DNA of 64,000 nt from Haliscomenobacter hydrossis DSM 1100 (GTDB lineage Bacteria; Bacteroidota; Bacteroidia; Chitinophagales; Saprospiraceae). Shown one piece after another: positions 44,380-53,330 of this stretch (position 1 is the first letter of the stretch; each line of letters opens with the position of its first letter). The notes beneath the pieces are model-generated. The model searched no databases. It was given only the letters and a program-made list of their open reading frames with translations, and had not been told where the DNA came from. Made by a program: the position numbers and the translations under genes. The stretch lies in NCBI RefSeq assembly GCF_000212735.1, contig NC_015510.1, forward strand, positions 6,201,001 through 6,265,000, in the 5' to 3' direction.

Positions 44380-45174
44380 TCACCTCACCTCATAATACCC
44401 TCCCCCCGCCAAATCATACACCTGTTCATATTTCTTCCCCATAAACCCTTTGGCTTCAGCGGCAGAAAAATACCCGCCAACCAGTACACGATAAAGTCCA
44501 TCGCCGTTTTTGAACACCACGACTTTCGTCTGATAGCCCTGGTCTATCCACTTTTGCTGTTCGTTACTGGCATTTTCCAGTTGTCCATAAGCGCCCGTTT
44601 GGGCATAAAAAGTGCCTACTTCAACCGGAGTTGGAGTAGGTCCAGGCAATACCTGTTCGGCAGCATCCTTGTATTCTTGCGGGTAATAATCGGGGATACC
44701 TCCAACGTCGGGGTCATAGCTGGATGGACTACCGTTGTTGTTGTTCGGATAGTCATCCACTGAATAGTCGGGGGCAGTATCCTCTGCGTAGTCTTGATCA
44801 GGTTGTTGCTCATTTTGTTGCTGGGTGGAGTCCTGGGAGGAGACTTCAGCAATTTCGGTTTTTGCAGTAGGTTTAGCTTCATTGTAGCGATATACCCCGT
44901 AGCCGATCAGCAACAAAAAGGCAATGCCAATAAACATGCCTACTCCTCCAAATTCGTCGTCACGACGTTGATGGTAACCATTGTCATATCCTCGCTGGTT
45001 GTAATCATCATTGGCGTAGTAGTCATCGTATTCTCGGCGTCTATTGCGGTTGTAGTTCCTTCGTGGGCCTTGCTGGTAGCGATGGTTCCGGGTTCTGTCA
45101 GAACCATGTGATACCATCATCAAAAAGGCGATGAAAGCAAAAAGTCCAATTACATAATAAATGGTGTTGTCCAT
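44380..45174 (-). CDS. SPOR-domain membrane protein
   Basis: 264 residues. Two hydrophobic segments: 'IYYVIGLFAFIAFLMMVSHG' at about 5-24 and 'GVGMFIGIAFLLLIGYGVYR' at about 76-95. Between them is a very Asn/Arg/Tyr-rich stretch ('RNYNRNRRREYDDYY'), and after them a long acidic, Gln/Asp/Pro-rich linker. The C-terminal 75 residues are a SPOR domain: 'GTFYAQTGAYGQLENASNEQ', 'GYQTKVVVFKNGDGLYRVLV' and 'GGYFSAAEAKGFM', with the usual beta-alpha-beta repeat. SPOR domains bind denuded peptidoglycan at division sites, so this is probably a cell-wall or division-linked inner-membrane protein. The two-helix low-complexity N-terminus is unusual. In the gap 45175-45659 upstream I see only AT-rich DNA and no gene. 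Confidence 0.85.
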   Translation of the reverse strand: MDNTIYYVIGLFAFIAFLMMVSHGSDRTRNHRYQQGPRRNYNRNRRREYDDYYANDDYNQRGYDNGYHQRRDDEFGGVGMFIGIAFLLLIGYGVYRYNEAKPTAKTEIAEVSSQDSTQQQNEQQPDQDYAEDTAPDYSVDDYPNNNNGSPSSYDPDVGGIPDYYPQEYKDAAEQVLPGPTPTPVEVGTFYAQTGAYGQLENASNEQQKWIDQGYQTKVVVFKNGDGLYRVLVGGYFSAAEAKGFMGKKYEQVYDLAGGGYYEVR

Positions 45175-45659
45175 GATTGTTCGGTTTTTGGTTGGAATGG
45201 ATAATTACAATACAAGAAGCATCATGGAAAATCGTGCCGGATATTTAATGTATTGACAATCAATTTATTGAACTTTAGTTAAGACTGATTTTAGGATATG
45301 GAACCGAAATATTTTCGGAAAGAGCCGGAATAGGCTGATTTTTTAATTGAAATTCAATTTTTTAGCAATAAAGTCGTATTGAAGTTATACTGAACCATAA
45401 ATGCTGAAAAATTTCGGTAATTCCGTTCAAAACCAAAAATTAAAAGACTATTTATCGGAATTCAATGGAGAATAGAAGTAGATAAAAAGCAATTGATGGT
45501 TTTTATTTAATTGATTTTGAGTTAATTATAATGCAAATACTAATTCCTGGAAAGTATGATGGTGTGTTTGGTATGGTATTGTATTTCTTTAGACAACTAT
45601 CTGGCAAACGCGTCAGAAAAAATTCTTCACCTATTTTTTCACCATTTAATACTTAAACC

Positions 45660-45806
45660 ATGAGAAAGATGAATGTAAACTACACGCAGGACTTGAAAAA
45701 GAACTACTGGCCTAAGCATCAAACCAAAAGGCCGAGCGCCATCTGTTGCTACCACCGCGTGTACAACCGCAAGACACCTGAATTTCGCAACAAATCAAAA
45801 ACTTAA
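45660..45806 (+). CDS. 48-aa basic small protein
   Basis: ATG 45660-45662 to TAA 45804-45806 encodes 48 residues: MRKMNVNYTQDLKKNYWPKH at the start and 'SAICCYHRVYNRKTPEF' near the end. It is very basic and Tyr-rich, has a Cys pair, and shows no membrane segment. The stop is followed after 3 nt by the ATG of the 100-aa membrane protein, which is the strongest support that it is a translated gene. I do not recognise a family. The Cys-Cys-Tyr-His stretch could bind a metal, but that is speculation. Confidence 0.5.
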   Translation: MRKMNVNYTQDLKKNYWPKHQTKRPSAICCYHRVYNRKTPEFRNKSKT

Positions 45807-45809
45807 GCT

Positions 45810-46112
45810 ATGGGAATCGTACTGATTATTTTTGCACTGGTCGCATTGATTGGGTTAATCATAAACCCATCGCGACCATACCATCCTGGTCATCGTTATT
45901 ATGATCCAGATGAATACCGCCAACCTACCAGAATTGTGCACAACCACCATTATTCTGGTCGCCGAAACCCTGATTATTATGAAGAGGACTGGGAACAAGA
46001 TTACGATGATTGGCAAAATTCCAATCCCTTCCCTCCTCGCAGAATTGATGATTATGTATTCATTATTGTATTGGTTGTTTCCCTGTTTTTTTTGTTGCGT
46101 GCATGGCTATGA
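45810..46112 (+). CDS. small two-helix membrane protein (100 aa)
   Basis: 100 residues. Membrane segments at about 2-19 ('GIVLIIFALVALIGLIINPS') and about 81-99 ('DDYVFIIVLVVSLFFLLRAW') enclose a very polar His/Tyr/Asp/Arg-rich middle ('GHRYYDPDEYRQPTRIVHNH', 'RNPDYYEEDWEQDYDDWQ'). Topology and composition echo the N-terminal half of the SPOR protein across the gap, which also has two helices around a Tyr/Arg/Asp-rich stretch, so the two may act at the same place in the envelope. It follows the 48-aa gene by 3 nt. No family recognised. Confidence 0.65.
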   Translation: MGIVLIIFALVALIGLIINPSRPYHPGHRYYDPDEYRQPTRIVHNHHYSGRRNPDYYEEDWEQDYDDWQNSNPFPPRRIDDYVFIIVLVVSLFFLLRAWL

Positions 46113-46227
46113 AAACTTGTTAAGGAGACTTCCAAAAACCGATTGAAGGCGTGCTTTTCTCCAAAGTGCGCCTTTTTTATTTCATCTCATCTCGTATCTT
46201 CACCCCATCACAACAAAAAAACACATC

Positions 46228-47988
46228 ATGCAAGCAAGATCATTCAGCCTGGCAATCGCACTACTGTGCAGCCTCCTCATCCAGGCCCAAAATCAGTCCA
46301 TTCGACTCAATCAAATTGGTTTTTACCCACAAGGACCTAAAATAGCCGTCATTGCGCAAGTGAACCGTCAAAACGCCTTTAGTATCCTGGATGCTGTCAA
46401 CGGAGACACGGTGTATCGCGGCACATTGGGTAGTCCGCGCAATAATCCCCTTTCCGGCAAAAGCACCCAAATTGCCGATTTTTCTGGCCTGCAAAAATCC
46501 GGAAAATACCAATTGGCCCTGGCCGATGGAACCCGTTCTTATCCTTTTGAGATCAAACCCCTCGTTCATCGGGCCGTAGCCATTGGGGCATTGCGGGGAT
46601 TTTACTTCCAACGCATGTCTACCGCTTTGCCAGCAAGTTTTGCCGGATCATGGGCGCGTGCGACGGGCCATCCGGACACCAAGGTGTTGGTGCATGCTTC
46701 CGCTGCTTCCAGTCAACGCCCGGTCGATTTTGTCATTTCTTCTCCCGGTGGATGGTACGATGCGGGTGACTACAACAAATACATCGTCAATTCGGGCATT
46801 ACCACGGCCACACTTTTGTCTTTGTACGAAGATTTTCCGCAGTATTGCCGCAATTTTAACACCAATATCCCCGAAAGCAAGAACCAAGTTCCCGACCTCC
46901 TGGATGAAGTGCTCTGGAACCTGCGCTGGATGCTCACCATGCAAGACCCCAACGATGGCGGGGTATACCACAAGTTGACCAATCCCTCGTTCGACCCCAT
47001 GGACATCATGCCGGATCAAGCGACCAAACCGCGGTACGTGGTGCAAAAGACGACCGCAGCGGCCTTGAATCTGGCGGCTGTAGCCGCACAAGCGGCGCGG
47101 GTATTGCACCCTTTCCAGCAACAGTTGCCGGGTTTGGCGGATTCTTGTCTGCTGGTAGCGCGTAAGGCCTGGGCTTGGGCCGTGCAAAACCCCAAAATGC
47201 TGTACGAGCAAAATGAATTGAACAAGTCCTTCGATCCCGACATCGTTACCGGAGCTTATGGCGACCGCAATGTGGAGGATGAGCGCATATGGGCGGCTAC
47301 CGAATTGTACCTCAGCACGCAGGAGGCGCAATACCTGACCCCAATTCAATTCAACAACGATTTGAGTGTGCCCAGCTGGAACCAGGTTGCAACTTTGGCC
47401 GCATATTCCCTTTTGCGCTTGAAAAAACAGACAACTGGAGCGGCCATTCCTCTGCGCGAGCGGGCAATTGCTCAGCTTCTAAAGCTGGCCGATCAACTGG
47501 TAGCGGATTTGGATAGCCGACCCTACCACACGGTGATGGGCAAAACCGCCAGAGACTTTGTGTGGGGCAGTTCAGCCGTGGCCGCCAACCAGGCGATTGT
47601 GCTGTTACAAGCTTATCGCTTGAATAAAAAAGGGGAGTACCTGCAAGGTGCCCTCCATAACCTGGATTACTTGTTGGGGCGCAATGCTACCGGATTTAGT
47701 TTTGTCACCGGATTTGGCAGCAAATACCCGCTGCACATCCATCACCGTTTGTCGGAAGCAGATGGGGTTGTGGAACCCATACCAGGTCTACTCTCCGGCG
47801 GCCCCAACCCCGGCAAACAAGACAAATGCCCTGGGTATCCCTCCGACGCGCCGGATGAATGTTTTGTGGATGATGCCTGTTCCTATGCCTCCAACGAAAT
47901 TGCCATCAATTGGAACGCGCCTCTGGTTTATCTGGCGGTGGCGGTGGAAGCTTTGGCACAGCAAAAAGCGCTGAAAAAGAAAAAATAA
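46228..47988 (+). CDS. GH9 endoglucanase (cellulase) with N-terminal Ig-like domain
   Basis: 586 residues with a signal peptide 'FSLAIALLCSLLIQAQ'. The CelD_N Ig-like domain (about 22-115) starts 'QSIRLNQIGFYPQGPKIAVI', the usual opening. The (alpha/alpha)6 barrel carries the catalytic base in 'GGWYDAGDYNKYIVNSGI' (the two Asp) and the proton donor in 'CSYASNEIAINWNAPLVYLA' near the C-terminus. 'FVWGSSAVAANQAIVLLQAY', 'NLDYLLGRNATGFSFVTGFG' and 'HIHHRLSEADG' are further GH9 landmarks. It would cleave beta-1,4-glucan (cellulose or related) outside the cytoplasm. There is no SusCD pair or carbohydrate-binding module with it. It stands alone before the TraB/GumN gene. Confidence 0.95.
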   Translation: MQARSFSLAIALLCSLLIQAQNQSIRLNQIGFYPQGPKIAVIAQVNRQNAFSILDAVNGDTVYRGTLGSPRNNPLSGKSTQIADFSGLQKSGKYQLALADGTRSYPFEIKPLVHRAVAIGALRGFYFQRMSTALPASFAGSWARATGHPDTKVLVHASAASSQRPVDFVISSPGGWYDAGDYNKYIVNSGITTATLLSLYEDFPQYCRNFNTNIPESKNQVPDLLDEVLWNLRWMLTMQDPNDGGVYHKLTNPSFDPMDIMPDQATKPRYVVQKTTAAALNLAAVAAQAARVLHPFQQQLPGLADSCLLVARKAWAWAVQNPKMLYEQNELNKSFDPDIVTGAYGDRNVEDERIWAATELYLSTQEAQYLTPIQFNNDLSVPSWNQVATLAAYSLLRLKKQTTGAAIPLRERAIAQLLKLADQLVADLDSRPYHTVMGKTARDFVWGSSAVAANQAIVLLQAYRLNKKGEYLQGALHNLDYLLGRNATGFSFVTGFGSKYPLHIHHRLSEADGVVEPIPGLLSGGPNPGKQDKCPGYPSDAPDECFVDDACSYASNEIAINWNAPLVYLAVAVEALAQQKALKKKK

Positions 47989-48049
47989 GTGCTGAGCTGT
48001 AATCGTAGTTGGCTTTTGGGCAACATATTAGCAAAATAACCCAAAATCA

Positions 48050-48940
48050 ATGGTGATGAACACAAGACTCTATAGCTTATTGTGGTTACTCGGTACGACC
48101 CTGGTTTTTTTTGCAGGCTGTAAGACGAGTGAGGGCACGGCCATAAAAACCGAAAATTCCCTGCTCTGGAAAATTGAAGGCAAAGCCCTGAAACAGCCTT
48201 CGTACCTCTTGGGCACCATCCACATTTTGCCCCAAAAGGACTTTTTCCTCAGCGACGCCATGAAACAAGCTCTGGCCAGCAGCCAACAAGTGGTGTTGGA
48301 GTTGGACATGGACGACCCCGGCATGAGTATGGAGATGTTCAAGTACGCCAACATGAATGAAGGCAGTGCCCTCGACAAGTTGCTTTCCCCTGCGGACTAC
48401 GCAAAACTGGACTCGCTGGTCAAAAAAGGCACCGGGGTAGGGGTAGCCATGTTCAACAAGTGGCAGCCCATGTTGGTGGCCTCAGTGGTGATGCAACAGA
48501 TGCTGGACAAGCAACCTGCTTCTTACGAGCTGGCTTTGGTAAAACTGGCCAAAGAAGGGCAAAAAGAAGTAAAAGGCCTGGAAACCATCAAAGAACAAAT
48601 CGATGCAATGGCAACTATACCTTTACCCCAACAAGCCCAATACTTGAGTGAACTGCTCAATGATTTTGAGAAACAAAAAGCCTTGTTTGGGAAAATGGTG
48701 GACTTGTACAAATCTCAAAACATCAATGAGCTATTGGCGTATATGATTGAAGAATCCGGGGGCATCGATTTCAGCACCGTATTGCTCAACCAGCGCAACC
48801 ACAACTGGATTCCTAAAATTGGCGAAATTGCCGCAGAAAAACCTACGTTTTTTGCAGTAGGTGCCGGGCATTTGGCCGGTAAAGACGGCGTCTTGGCGCT
48901 GTTGCGGAAGGCAGGGTATCGGGTGACGGCGGTGTTGTAG
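48050..48940 (+). CDS. TraB/GumN family lipoprotein (Tiki-like)
   Basis: 296 residues (294 from the second ATG at 48056). The lipoprotein signal 'LLWLLGTTLVFFAGCKTSEG' has the lipobox FAGC. The domain keeps TraB/GumN marks: 'SYLLGTIHILPQKDFFLSDA' with the GTIH motif, 'QQVVLELDMDDPG' with acidic residues, and C-terminal 'KPTFFAVGAGHLAGKDGVLA' with GAGHL. These Gly/His motifs form the metal-dependent proteolytic core proposed for Tiki/TraB proteins; the bacterial substrate is unknown. The tail 'LLRKAGYRVTAVL' is typical of the family. The gap after it (48941-49203) is filled by a palindrome. Confidence 0.9.
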   Translation: MVMNTRLYSLLWLLGTTLVFFAGCKTSEGTAIKTENSLLWKIEGKALKQPSYLLGTIHILPQKDFFLSDAMKQALASSQQVVLELDMDDPGMSMEMFKYANMNEGSALDKLLSPADYAKLDSLVKKGTGVGVAMFNKWQPMLVASVVMQQMLDKQPASYELALVKLAKEGQKEVKGLETIKEQIDAMATIPLPQQAQYLSELLNDFEKQKALFGKMVDLYKSQNINELLAYMIEESGGIDFSTVLLNQRNHNWIPKIGEIAAEKPTFFAVGAGHLAGKDGVLALLRKAGYRVTAVL

Positions 48941-48950
48941 GGGTTACGAG

Positions 48951-49178
48951 AATGCGTGGAAACAAACATTCGTCATCCCGAATTTTTTTGAAAATCACCA
49001 AAGCGACATTTTTAAACACAAAGGCCACAAAGGCAGCACAAAGGAAACCAAGTAAAGCGTTGTCAACGCCTAATCTTTGTGTTCTTTGTGCTTTTCTTTG
49101 TGGCCTTTGTGCTACTTTTTTGAATCGCTTTGGTCTTTTTCAAAATTCGGGATGACGAACTGTTTGTTTCCACGCATT
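48951..49178. repeat. 228-bp imperfect palindrome after the TraB/GumN gene
   Basis: The outer arms AATGCGTGGAAACAAACATT and GTTTGTTTCCACGCATT run inward through GTCATCCCGAATTTTT / AAAATTCGGGATGAC. Inner arms are made of CACAAAGGC-type 9-10-nt units (CACAAAGGCCACAAAGGC against CTTTGTGGCCTTTGTG). No gene seen. Confidence 0.75.
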
Positions 49179-50566
49179 CACCACCAAGGGTAGGCCGTTC
49201 CCCCTATACGCTCTTCAAAACCTCCACCGGATTACTCCTCGCCGCCTTCAACGTCTGCGACCCGATCATCAGGAATGCGATGAGCAATACCGCTAGCAAG
49301 CCCACCAGCAGCTCGGCGATTTGCACGGGGGTATGATAGGGGAAATTTCTCAGCACCACGTTTTCAAAGAAGACATACGTTACCGGCAGAGCAATGAGCG
49401 CTGCTATCGATAGGAGCATTAAAAGACCGCGACTCAGCAAGTACACCAGGTTGCCGGAGCTGGCACCCATCACCTTGCGGATGCCGATCTCTTTAAGTCG
49501 TGTCTCCGTGGTGAAGACCACCATGCCAAACAGTCCCATCGAGGCGATAGAAATGGCGAGGAATGCCAGGAATCCTATGATCTTGATCATGGACGAAAAT
49601 TCGCTGTATGCCGCTTCTATTGCCTCCTCATAAAATGCAGCCTCGAATGGATGGACCCGATCGATCTTCTTCCAGGTGGATTCGATCTTCGCTACGGTCG
49701 CCAGCAGGTCAGTGCTTTGTATTTTGGCATTGATCATTGCCCTGTCTTCGGGTGTCCAGGGCATGAATGCGGTTGGCCCGATGAGGTTATCGACCTTGCC
49801 ATAGTGAAAATCTTGCATGACGCCAACAATGGTCATTTTGCGTCCGTGTAGATTGAAATTACTGAAGGTAATCTCTTCCCCGATTGCTTTCTCGGGGTCG
49901 CCGTTGGCGATGTTGAAGCGTTTTAATACCTGCTCGTTGACGATCACCTCGCTGATTGCTTGAGCTGTAGTGGGTCGTGCAATAAAGTTTCCGCCAGCCA
50001 GGAGTGTATAGCCATGTAGAGGCAAATAGTTTTCGTCGACGAGGTTGGTCAAAACCAGGGCAGAGTCCTGCGAATCTCTGTATTTCATCATGCCGCCCCA
50101 AGCATTCCCGACAGCGGTGACAATCAGTGAGCGGGACAGGGCTCTTACTTCCGGCATCTCGCTGAGTTCCTTGAGCATTGCATCGGTTTGATTGCCCTGC
50201 ATGTTGATGTTCAGGATGTTTTCGGTGTTGAAGCCCAGGTCAAATGCCAGGATGTTTTTGTACTGCACATAGCCGACGGCGGTGGTGGTGATAAAGATCA
50301 GGGTGACTGTGTATTGAATCAGCACCAAAGCCCGCCGAAGGCTGAGGTATTTGAATCCTTTCAGCGACGAAGCATTACCGAGCGCATTGATTGCGCTGAT
50401 CCTCGAAAAGAAGATGGCGGGCAAAAAACCGGCAAAAATACCTACGGTGACCGCAAAAACGATAAAGGCTGCGACCATAGCCGGACTGAGATCAAGTTTC
50501 ACGGTGCGCTGCAGCTCCGGCGCCATGTTGATCAGCTGCGGCCGCAATACTAGTGGTGAATAAATT

Positions 50567-51217
50567 TTAAATAGTCGGATACAACTTCTTGAGTTTGATT
50601 CGGGCTTTCTCAGTGGTGAATTGCCAATTTGCTCCTTTCCGGAGCTGATTTTGCGCAATCTCCCAAATTTTAACTGCTCCTTCCACCTCCTTTTTGCTTT
50701 TGAAGGGTTTGTCCAAAGCATCACGTCCCACCAAAGCAAATTGTATTTCTGCCATGTTTAACCATGACCCGTGTTTGGGGGTATACACAAAATCCATCCG
50801 ATCCACGTAAGCTTTGGCCTGAGCAGGTGGAAATACTTTGTAAAAATTTTCTGGCTTGTGGGTGACAAAATTATCCATCACCCAGGTTACCTTTTTAGCT
50901 TCTTGGTATTGGGTATCCATTTGAGCGGCCATGAAATTTACCCAAGTCGTGGTCGTATGATCATCCTCAATGGTCATTTCCCGATGGCCAGCGAGAGGTT
51001 CGAATGCCACGAATAATTCCGCAACGCCCAAACGCACATATTCTGAATCTTGTAACCTACTTCCATCTGAGATCGTAATTTGCTTGTAGTCAATTATTTG
51101 CTTTGGAGACTCATCCATGCAAACTACTGGAAAGTCAGCGTCGTATGGTCTTTCGTAAACATCCAATACCTTTTCCATTTGGTACACAAAAGCAGCACTT
51201 GATTCTGCTGGTATCAC
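50567..51217 (-). CDS. IS630-family transposase, downstream frame (DDE catalytic domain)
   Basis: 216 residues if counted from an internal start, but the frame extends upstream to the frameshift site, so it is probably made only as a fusion. The catalytic triad is complete: the first Asp in 'PVVCMDESPKQI', the second in 'VTWVMDNFVTHKPENFYKVF' and the Glu in 'TPKHGSWLNMAEIQFALV'. This DDE_3 domain cuts and pastes the element at TA sites. All three acidic residues are present and the reading frame is intact, so the element is probably active. Confidence 0.92.
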   Translation of the reverse strand: MIPAESSAAFVYQMEKVLDVYERPYDADFPVVCMDESPKQIIDYKQITISDGSRLQDSEYVRLGVAELFVAFEPLAGHREMTIEDDHTTTTWVNFMAAQMDTQYQEAKKVTWVMDNFVTHKPENFYKVFPPAQAKAYVDRMDFVYTPKHGSWLNMAEIQFALVGRDALDKPFKSKKEVEGAVKIWEIAQNQLRKGANWQFTTEKARIKLKKLYPTI

Positions 51218-51684
51218 GTATTGCGCTTTTTTGAAGGGCTTAAGTTCATTTTTTTTAACAATTTGCTGATCGACATTTTAGAGATCGATTCTACTATCTC
51301 TAATTCCACTAAGCAATCTGCCAACATTTGCAATTTCCACCGAGGCGCATCATTGGGTGGCGATTGACAAAGCAGCGCAATGAGATGCGCTTCCGCTCGC
51401 GCATCTATCTTTTTATCACTCCGCGTTTTTCTTTCTTTGGCTTCAAACAAAGACATCCCTTCATCACAGAATGCTTTTTTTACTCGCTCCACTGTTCTTG
51501 CCGTGCTCTGGTACCTGTCTGCTACGTCCGTCATTCGTGGTGGTTTTCTACCTTCACTTTCATCACTATTGAGTAAAATATGGCAATATTGGATGTGTTG
51601 GGCTTTGCGCTTGCCTGTCTTTATCCAATCCAGCAGCGTTTCCCGCTCTTTTTTACTCAGGTGTATTCTGTATCTTGCCTTCAT
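51214..51684 (-). CDS. IS630-family transposase, upstream frame (DNA-binding part)
   Basis: 156 residues starting MKARYRIHLSKKERETLLDW. It contains helix-turn-helix segments 'MTDVADRYQSTARTVERVKK' and the winged or paired-like 'DCLVELEIVESISKMSISKL', which bind the IS ends. It ends 'KKMNLSPSKKRNT' just past the A6G run. A -1 shift at the slippery heptamer A-AAA-AAG (plus-strand positions 51226-51232) would carry ribosomes into the catalytic frame, making the full transposase '..SPSKK/AQYVIPAESSAAF..'. Programmed -1 frameshifting is known for several IS630 relatives; the heptamer here is in the correct phase. Confidence 0.9.
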   Translation of the reverse strand: MKARYRIHLSKKERETLLDWIKTGKRKAQHIQYCHILLNSDESEGRKPPRMTDVADRYQSTARTVERVKKAFCDEGMSLFEAKERKTRSDKKIDARAEAHLIALLCQSPPNDAPRWKLQMLADCLVELEIVESISKMSISKLLKKMNLSPSKKRNT

Positions 51685-52973
51685 TTTTTATAGCAAAAAT
51701 ACACAATTTCTAAAACTGCGACAACTTAGAATTTATCCACCACTAGAAAGATGAAGAAGGAAAGAAAAAGGGCTGCCAGCGAGATCATGATCGCCTCGGC
51801 GAGGAACTGTAACCGCACCTGACTTTTCTGGGCACCGATGGCTTTGCGCAGCCCTATTTCCTTAAAGCGGCGCATGGCCCGCGCTATCGAAAGATTGGTA
51901 TAATTGAAACACGCCGACAACAGCACCACGAAGGCCAATCCGCCGAGAATCCATAGTGCAAGCGGGGGCATATGGGGCCCCACGGGGCCACTGGGACTGA
52001 GATCACGGAGGCTCTCTCCGACCAAGATCTTGTGTAAAGGGAGGAGTTCCAATTGGATCTTGGTATTTGCTTCGGCGAGATTTTCCTGCACGGCAATGGT
52101 GTTGAGTTGCGCCTGGATGGAAGCTTTGTTGACATTTTCTGGTAGCAGGAGGTACACGTAGTTCGACCCCGTGTTGGTCCATGCCTCAAACTGTTGATCA
52201 CCTTTGTTGTTTTGCTCAGCTGTAGAAAACGAAACCAGGGCTTCAAAACTGAGGTGTGAAAAGAAGGGAACGTCCTTCATGATGCCCGTCACCTGGTAAT
52301 CGAGGGTATCAAACTTAATCACCTTGCCAAGTGCAGATTGATTACCAAACAGCTTCTGAGCAGCCGTTTCTGTGAGCACAATCGAATAAGGATCTTTTAG
52401 CGCCGTTTCTGGATTGCCTTCCAGCATCGGAAAGCTAAAAACCCTGAACAGCGAGGGCTCCGCCCAGAATCCCTTGATGGGAAGTATGTTGTCGTCAACC
52501 TGCGCATCCCCCGCAAAGTCCTTGCGCAGAATGGCCACTTCTTCAATACCGGTCACTTTCTCTCGGATCAATTTTCCGGTCTTGATGGATGTGGAGGCAA
52601 ACTTGCTGCTTTGTTCCCGATTGGAAGTCTCTACACTCGTGATGCGATAGATCCGTTCCCCATGCTGGTGGAACCGGTCGTACGAACGCAAGTCGAGCAC
52701 AAACGCAATCAGCAGTAACCCGACGGACATACTGATGGCCAGGCTAACGATGTTGATGGAGGAGAACAGCTTGTTGCGCATTAAGTTGCGTCCCGATGTT
52801 TTGATGTAGCTTCCAATCATGATGTAGTTGATTAAAAGGTTGACAAATGTGGGTCTGCGTACAGAATTGATCGGATAAATGTAGGTAAGGTGGGTGCATT
52901 TAACTACAAAATGGGATTAAATGGCGGGGAAATGGGGTGGAAGTTGATGGGGCGGTAGTTGGAGGGGTGGTTA

Positions 52974-53078
52974 TACAGGTACAATGCAAAATCCTGGGGG
53001 GATAGGCACTTCGCGATCCAGGATCCGAATGGCATCAACATCGACTTGGTGAAATACCAAGCGCCGCAGGGGAAATAG
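52974..53078 (+). pseudogene. C-terminal relic of a glyoxalase/VOC-family protein
   Basis: A short open stretch encodes 'YNAKSWGDRHFAIQDPNG' followed by 'INIDLVKYQAPQGK' and a stop at 53076-53078. 'WGxRxFxxxDPxGxxIDLV' is the closing strand motif of VOC-superfamily (glyoxalase / bleomycin-resistance-like) proteins. No N-terminal half is present upstream, and the remaining gap 52821-53330 holds only this relic and a palindrome, so the gene was lost apart from its tail. Confidence 0.55.
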
Positions 53079-53167
53079 TTCCTATTATGCAGTTGGGAGG
53101 CAGCTTTGCTGCTTTATTTGTAATCGTGACGATTTTCGTGCTAACGATGCTGCGCATCTTGGTACAA

Positions 53168-53290
53168 AAGCGACATTAATGGGAGCACGGATGACACGGA
53201 TTTGGCGGATTAAAACGGATTTTTTGTACATAAATTGAGATCCGTGTAAATCCGCCAAATCCGCGTCATCGTGCTCCCATTAATGTCGCT
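53168..53290. repeat. palindrome before the esterase gene
   Basis: AGCGACATTAATGGGAGCAC at the left and GTGCTCCCATTAATGTCGCT at the right are perfect complements. The inner 9-nt units (ACGGATGAC, ACGGATTTG, GCGGATTAA) match those at 1011-1104, 18373-18624 and 22179-22792. It lies just past the stop of the minus-strand esterase. Confidence 0.8.
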
Positions 53291-53330
53291 CAACGCCGCA
53301 GGCGTAAAAAGTGCGCAGCGTAGCTGCGGC

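Larger units (their letters stand above)
50553..51743 (-). mobile_element. IS630-family insertion sequence (1191 bp)
   Basis: The ends are inverted repeats: GTGGTGAATAAATTTTAAAT at the left, against the complement of the right end, GTGGTGGATAAATTCTAAGT, about 30 bp with a few mismatches. It is flanked by TA on both sides (50551-50552 and 51744-51745), the target duplication expected of IS630/Tc1-mariner elements. It carries one transposase in two overlapping frames and sits inside the permease gene. Confidence 0.95.
49204..52820 (-). pseudogene. FtsX/MacB-type ABC transporter permease, interrupted by an IS630-family element
   Basis: The N-terminal part (52820 down to 51746) begins MIGSYIKTSGRNLMRNKLFS with a first membrane helix and a MacB periplasmic core domain, and reaches the FtsX core 'RFKEIGLRKAIGAQKSQVRL'. 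The C-terminal part (50550 down to 49204) resumes at 'VLRPQLINMAPELQ' and ends with a second FtsX half: 'TRLKEIGIRKVMGASSGNLV' and 'KAARSNPVEVLKSV'. Removing 50553-51743 and one TA joins 'FFIFLV' to 'LRPQL' with no change of frame, giving one 807-residue permease of the two-FtsX-domain kind common in Bacteroidota. The family pairs with a MacB-like ATPase and moves lipoproteins, peptides or drugs. No ATPase gene is adjacent. Insertion looks recent and should inactivate the protein. Confidence 0.92.
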
